Source of the DNA: Apostichopus japonicus
Taxonomy: Eukaryota; Echinodermata; Holothuroidea; Aspidochirotida; Stichopodidae
Reading direction: 5' to 3'
Assembly (NCBI RefSeq): GCF_037975245.1
Contig: NC_092579.1
Span: 3,560,001 to 3,624,000, forward strand
DNA length: 64,000 nucleotides
Shown here: positions 59,709 to 64,000 of the stretch, piece by piece
Layout of the letters: every line of letters begins with the position of its first letter
Numbering within the stretch: the first letter of the stretch is position 1
The notes under the pieces: model-generated
The model's database searches: none
Seen by the model: only the letters and a program-made list of their open reading frames with translations
What the model was told of the DNA's origin: nothing
Made by a program: the position numbers and the translations under genes

Positions 59709-61761
59709 TAATATGAAGCAATCAAAACCAATTCTTTCTTTTATTTACTAAGGATTGCTTTTGATCTCTCTTTTACTTCAAGGAAATGTCCAGTTTTGAT
59801 GACATGGCCTCCATGTGAGACAACTACATTGGTAGTAGAGATTGTTGAGTAATTTTTATCTTGAAGTTTTATTAAAACCTTTTCGTTCTTTCCAACATTT
59901 TATCTTAAAATTTCCAGACAAAACATTTAGTTTTTTGATAAAAAGTGAGAAAAACAAAATTCCAGTGTCCTTTCTAGAGACAAGTTAACATTGGCATGAC
60001 AATATTGTTACAGTTCTGTGCCTAATAAGGAGAATGTCTCTGGCAATGTTGTCACAAAGAATTTGTTTTTTACAAAATTCCTGATAAGCAAATATTCAAA
60101 TCTACATGTGATTGAAGAGTGTTGTAGGCCTACTAGTACAAAACCAATCAACAATCAGTTTCAACATTCCAGTCTCTCTCTTATTTTCTTTTTGTTAGGA
60201 GGGAGGGGGGGGGGGGGGGGGAGAGGGCCTAATTGGCCATATCTGTGATTAAGTGTCTTGCCATCAATGTGTGTTCATACTGAGCAGATCCTGAACATTG
60301 CTAAGCCATACAATTTTTTCAAGGACTTCTTATTTAATATGAGTATCACATTTTGGAACTTGAAGCAAAAAAAAATGAAACACTTGAATCACAAGACTAT
60401 CTACAGTTGGACCAGGGTTTTGTGAAGGGGTGTGGGGGGTGGGTGGGTTATGATGTCTTAAGGGAGGGAAAGTTCTGTTGCTGTAGGACCAAGTTACACA
60501 ATATATGGTCCAATATGAGTAGCTTGCATGAAGAGGGACATGATAACACCTGCTTACTTCCAGTTGTGCTTCTCTCTCCTCCCCATGTACTTGCCAAAAA
60601 GTTTTGTCCAGCACAAAAGAGAAAAAAAGAAAAAAAAAAGAAAAGAGCTCTCAGACATTTGTTTTGTCCTTCTCATTTTAAGACTTTATTTTAATATTAG
60701 GATTGCACTTTTCAAACTATTTTGTGTTGATCCAGAAGCTAAGTCTTGCTATAAATTTGATGAAAAAAAAGTATAAAATAAAATGCTTTAAATATAATTG
60801 GCAAAAAAAACGACATAAAAAAATGCAAATATGAATAAATCAAGCCACTGATCACCACCATCATCATCATCAGAAGAAAATCACCACCCAGCTCATTATT
60901 TATCGAGCTGAAAATAAAGTAACCTACTTAATGTTCGTGTCTCTTTTGTCCAATAGATCTGTTTAATTAAATAATTAAATAATCAACAATCTCAGCATTT
61001 GAATCTTGGTTACATTGGCTAATCTACAATGATAAGAAAAAAGAATGAAGAAAGTAAATAAAAACATTCCTTCTTGAATGGTCTTTACTAAAGACTATAC
61101 CTTAAAAAGGAATAGATTTTTTTATTTGACCACAAGACAATGTGACTCTTTAATATAGATATTAGTGACACACTTTGGGAAAAGGTGGATAACTTGTTAA
61201 CTTATATCCATAACGTTAGGGTCCTACATGCCAAACTGAAATCTTTTCCCTGTGTGACTAAATTAACAATTTTCTGGTGTACATTCGGTTTAAATCCATC
61301 ACAGATACACAATAATAACACACTTTTCATGTGTCTACTTGTTTCATTTGCTTTTGAGGATGGAGAACAAAGGATATTTCATGAAAACAAAAGAACTTTG
61401 TTTCAAGAACAATAGTCCTCTCAATTGAAATGACAGATTTTATTTACGTTTTCTGATACAACTGATGACTCTACAACTGTTCAGGCCTTGGGTAACATGA
61501 AAACACAAGTGTGTAATGTTACACAGCTGGATATTTGGCACTGCTACACAAATACAACTGTGTAAAGTAACATTGTTACACAGGTTCAAGATAAACATTT
61601 GTTTTTGTGAAGATAAAAGAAAAAGGGCTTTTACAGCTTCTGTAATTGATTTCATATTTTAGTCAAGTGAATACTTTGATTTACTGTTTGCTTTTGAAGA
61701 TTCTGAAAGTTGGAAAAAAAAACTTAACATCAGGAAGCATAAAAAAGGTTTTCAATTTACA

Positions 61762-61787
61762 TCTGTGGAACAAACAACTACTTTTGA
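61762..61787. repeat. 26-bp direct repeat, left copy
   Basis: TCTGTGGAACAAACAACTAC followed by TTTTGA, repeated exactly at 62396-62421. The intervening 608 bp show no clear inverted termini. Confidence 0.75.
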
Positions 61788-62395
61788 TTCACAATTATCC
61801 ACAGTATACACTTTACCTCTGGACAGTATTCCCACTGGAATATAACTGCCATCTTGAATACTGGCCTTAAAGGAAAATTCACAGACAGTCGCTTATTACC
61901 AAATGTAAAGAGCTTTTTCCAGTACCTCTCTCATAGAGTTTAATACTTGTACTAAATTTGTGTAAACCTAGGGAATATGGCTTGATTTCCAGTTATCTCC
62001 CTTCCCGATCCCTCCCCCCCCCCCCCCCCCATCTGTTATTAAGAGAGAAAAAACGTGAGGCAAGAACATTTCATTTAGATTGACTGACTGAAGCAAACTG
62101 AATACTCAGCAACTATAGCTAATGACTCCAATTATGTATGCATTACAAAGGAGCTTAGACAATAGATCTGTATCATTAATACTATGAAAGCTGTCATAAA
62201 CATGTTTATATTTGAAAAGTTTGAATGGATGACCTACTCTGTTAGGCTCTGGTATATTTTACCCAGAGTGCCTGGCAATCTCGGCACCACATGGATCAGC
62301 TACAACTAACATCATTAGGCCTACAGTAGCATGAAAAACCAATTTGTCTTTGACATCGACTTAAATTGTGAACATTACAACCTTTGTAACTTTCT

Positions 62396-62421
62396 TCTGT
62401 GGAACAAACAACTACTTTTGA
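62396..62421. repeat. 26-bp direct repeat, right copy
   Basis: Exact second copy of the sequence at 61762-61787. It could be a target duplication around an insertion or a remnant of a dispersed repeat. Confidence 0.75.
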
Positions 62422-63185
62422 CTCCTAGAAATTGAATACATAAACCCACAGAACCCAAACAGTAGAAGAAGAAGAAAAAGAAGCTCTGTGGTTCTAGTTG
62501 AAGAATTCTCTGATTCTTCTCAATCACCTAGCAACAGATCAGAATAAAATGACTGCCACATGCTGGATCTATACACATCTGAAAAAGCCACCAACAATAC
62601 AACTATATCTTAATAGTTTAGGCAATCTGATTTGATTCAAAGATCGCAATTTGTTTTTACTTTAAACATCCACAAATCAAAATTGTCTGTATTGTGAGAA
62701 ATAAAGCACTTTTTAACACTGCAACAGTTATTACTATATCATAAGAAATATCAATTGATCCCCAAGCCAAGACCACCCCTCCCCCTATATATAAATCTCC
62801 CACCTCAACTTAGCCCCATTCAGACCTTCAAAAATGATCAGTTACACACTGGTGAGGGTTACAGTACATCCAAATTTCTCCAGATATGTCACCTTTTCTG
62901 TCTGAAATGATTATCTGGGTGGATTAACAAGATTTTACTAAATGAATGAGAAAAATGTTAAGAAACTGTGTATCTATTGCAAAAGGCCTGTGTAGGTAAA
63001 TATGTAAAAGTTAGAAGGTCTGATGTTTCCACCATTTACTAATCTCTCTTTCCTTTCATCTTACCTCTCTTCTTTGTTTTGTTCTATTCATTGCTCATTA
63101 ATTAGTCCAATTTAACTGTCTGTCCATCTGTCTCTCTGTCCAGCTGTGTCTCTTAATATGTTCTTGGTTTTGTTTTCCTTTTCAG

Positions 63186-63240
63186 TTATCCTCAGAAGAA
63201 TATCCTGCTAGAATAAAAATGTCAGGCCCTCTAACTTTTA
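63186..63240 (+). repeat. Second copy of the GAAGAA...GTCAGGCCC dispersed repeat
   Basis: Reads ATCCTCAGAAGAATATCC, then TGCTAGAATAAAAATG and TCAGGCCCTCTAAC. It aligns with 15684-15735 over about 45 bases with several substitutions. Probably a retroelement remnant. Confidence 0.45.
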
Positions 63241-64000
63241 CGATTTGCATCGACGTCAGAGTTTTTAGGTAATTCCCAGTAAAGATTAATACAGTAGAAA
63301 AGCATTTTTGACAATTGTTTGTCCATGTTCCTACTCCAATTTGACCAATTTGGGGAAAAGTGAGCATAGTAACTAATCATTCAACCATTCTAGTCTTAAA
63401 AACATCCTGCCATTTAATTCCAAACCTAGTACCATTTTCATACATGTAACACTTCATAATCATATCTTTTACCACCAAAGAAGCAAGGGTTTTCCTCAAC
63501 TTACACCCTTCCGATCCTCCTCCCAGACTGTAACAACTTGGCCCTCTTTTTTCGTCAGTTAAAATATGTTAATCGTAACAAAGAGTCGATATTGGGCTCC
63601 AGACAAATAAACTTCTTAAAATACTCTCTGATTACTTTATCCACACACTCAAACTTTCATAAGGCATTTTACACACAGAATGAACACTGCAACGGCAAAA
63701 GCAGCTGACTCACAAAGGCCTCGTCAATTTTGGAATTAAAATATTCCAACAAATGTACAGAAGGTAAAAATTTTTGGTTTCGATTTTTGCACGTCGCTAT
63801 CATACAAGCATATGCAATCAGGTACTTGTGGAGGTATGTTTCTCAATAAAAACATTCCCAAATATCGATAAAGAACACCACCACCATATGTGTGCCAATT
63901 GTTCCCAACTGAGCAAAGTACATCATATAACCGAACATGACACCACAGGTTTTAAAAGCATTCATTGGTTCAATATAAAGCAATAAACTCAATTAGCCAA

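Larger units (their letters stand above)
59731..64000. other. Right-hand intergenic region, no gene seen
   Basis: AT-rich DNA with a long G run near 60200, a C run near 62015, A-rich tracts near 60620, and C-rich microsatellite-like stretches. No coding exon with flanking splice sites and family resemblance was found on either strand. It contains a diverged copy of the dispersed motif (63186-63240) and a pair of 26-bp direct repeats. Confidence 0.45.

Noticed and set aside
60180-60235. A long G run as a possible regulatory G-quadruplex
   Set aside because: Similar G or C runs occur throughout the window, mostly outside genes; nothing marks this one as special.

Overview
The window is nuclear DNA from an animal. 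Its genes are split into many short exons with GT/AG borders and kilobase introns, and the DNA is AT-rich and full of SINEs, LINE relics, inverted-repeat elements and minisatellites. The gene set and repeat style (tRNA-derived SINEs, GGCGTAGGAA-type inverted-repeat elements, long G/C runs) suggest a marine invertebrate. An echinoderm, perhaps a sea cucumber, is my best guess, but nothing here proves the species. There is no bacterial, viral, CRISPR or operon-like content.

Four protein-coding genes can be supported. (1) Minus strand, left edge: one coding exon of a PM20D2-like M20 peptidase (1457-1627), with the rest of the gene lying beyond base 1. (2) Plus strand: a complete 15-exon medium-chain acyl-CoA synthetase of the ACSM family (coding 6234-25928, 606 aa). 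All exon phases close, and the AMP-forming P-loop, adenylate motifs and catalytic lysine are present. (3) Plus strand: a 9-exon group VI calcium-independent phospholipase A2 related to PLA2G6 (33969-47580, 580 aa), with a short ankyrin N-terminus and an intact Ser/Asp patatin dyad. (4) Plus strand: the exon-junction-complex/splicing factor RNPS1 (52801-59006, 297 aa), with a Ser/Arg-rich N-terminus, one RRM and an Arg/Pro/Gly-rich tail. Its start codon appears to be split by the first intron.

The remaining sequence is introns and intergenic DNA shaped by mobile elements. About 12.7-13.4 kb holds three abutting copies, in alternating orientation, of a self-complementary inverted-repeat element; a fourth copy sits at 37.1 kb. 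At 29.7-32.8 kb at least two inverted-repeat elements are nested, probably inside a third; at 50.4-51.4 kb one lies inside another, with clean 8-bp target duplications. At 51.9-52.7 kb a 0.77-kb foldback element built from a 22-bp MluI-containing unit lies about 110 bp before the first RNPS1 splice donor. ACSM introns carry several minisatellites. LINE reverse-transcriptase relics lie at 27.6-28.0, 41.8-42.3 and 43.5-43.9 kb. From 59.7 kb to the right edge I see no gene.

The four genes do not form a pathway. ACSM (fatty acid activation), PLA2G6 (phospholipid acyl hydrolysis) and PM20D2 (dipeptide repair) are metabolic housekeeping genes, and RNPS1 is an RNA-processing factor. I found no new coding system. 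The most unusual material is structural DNA: the foldback and palindromic elements, an insertion flanked by 21-bp repeats, a duplicated splice acceptor, and the split start codon.
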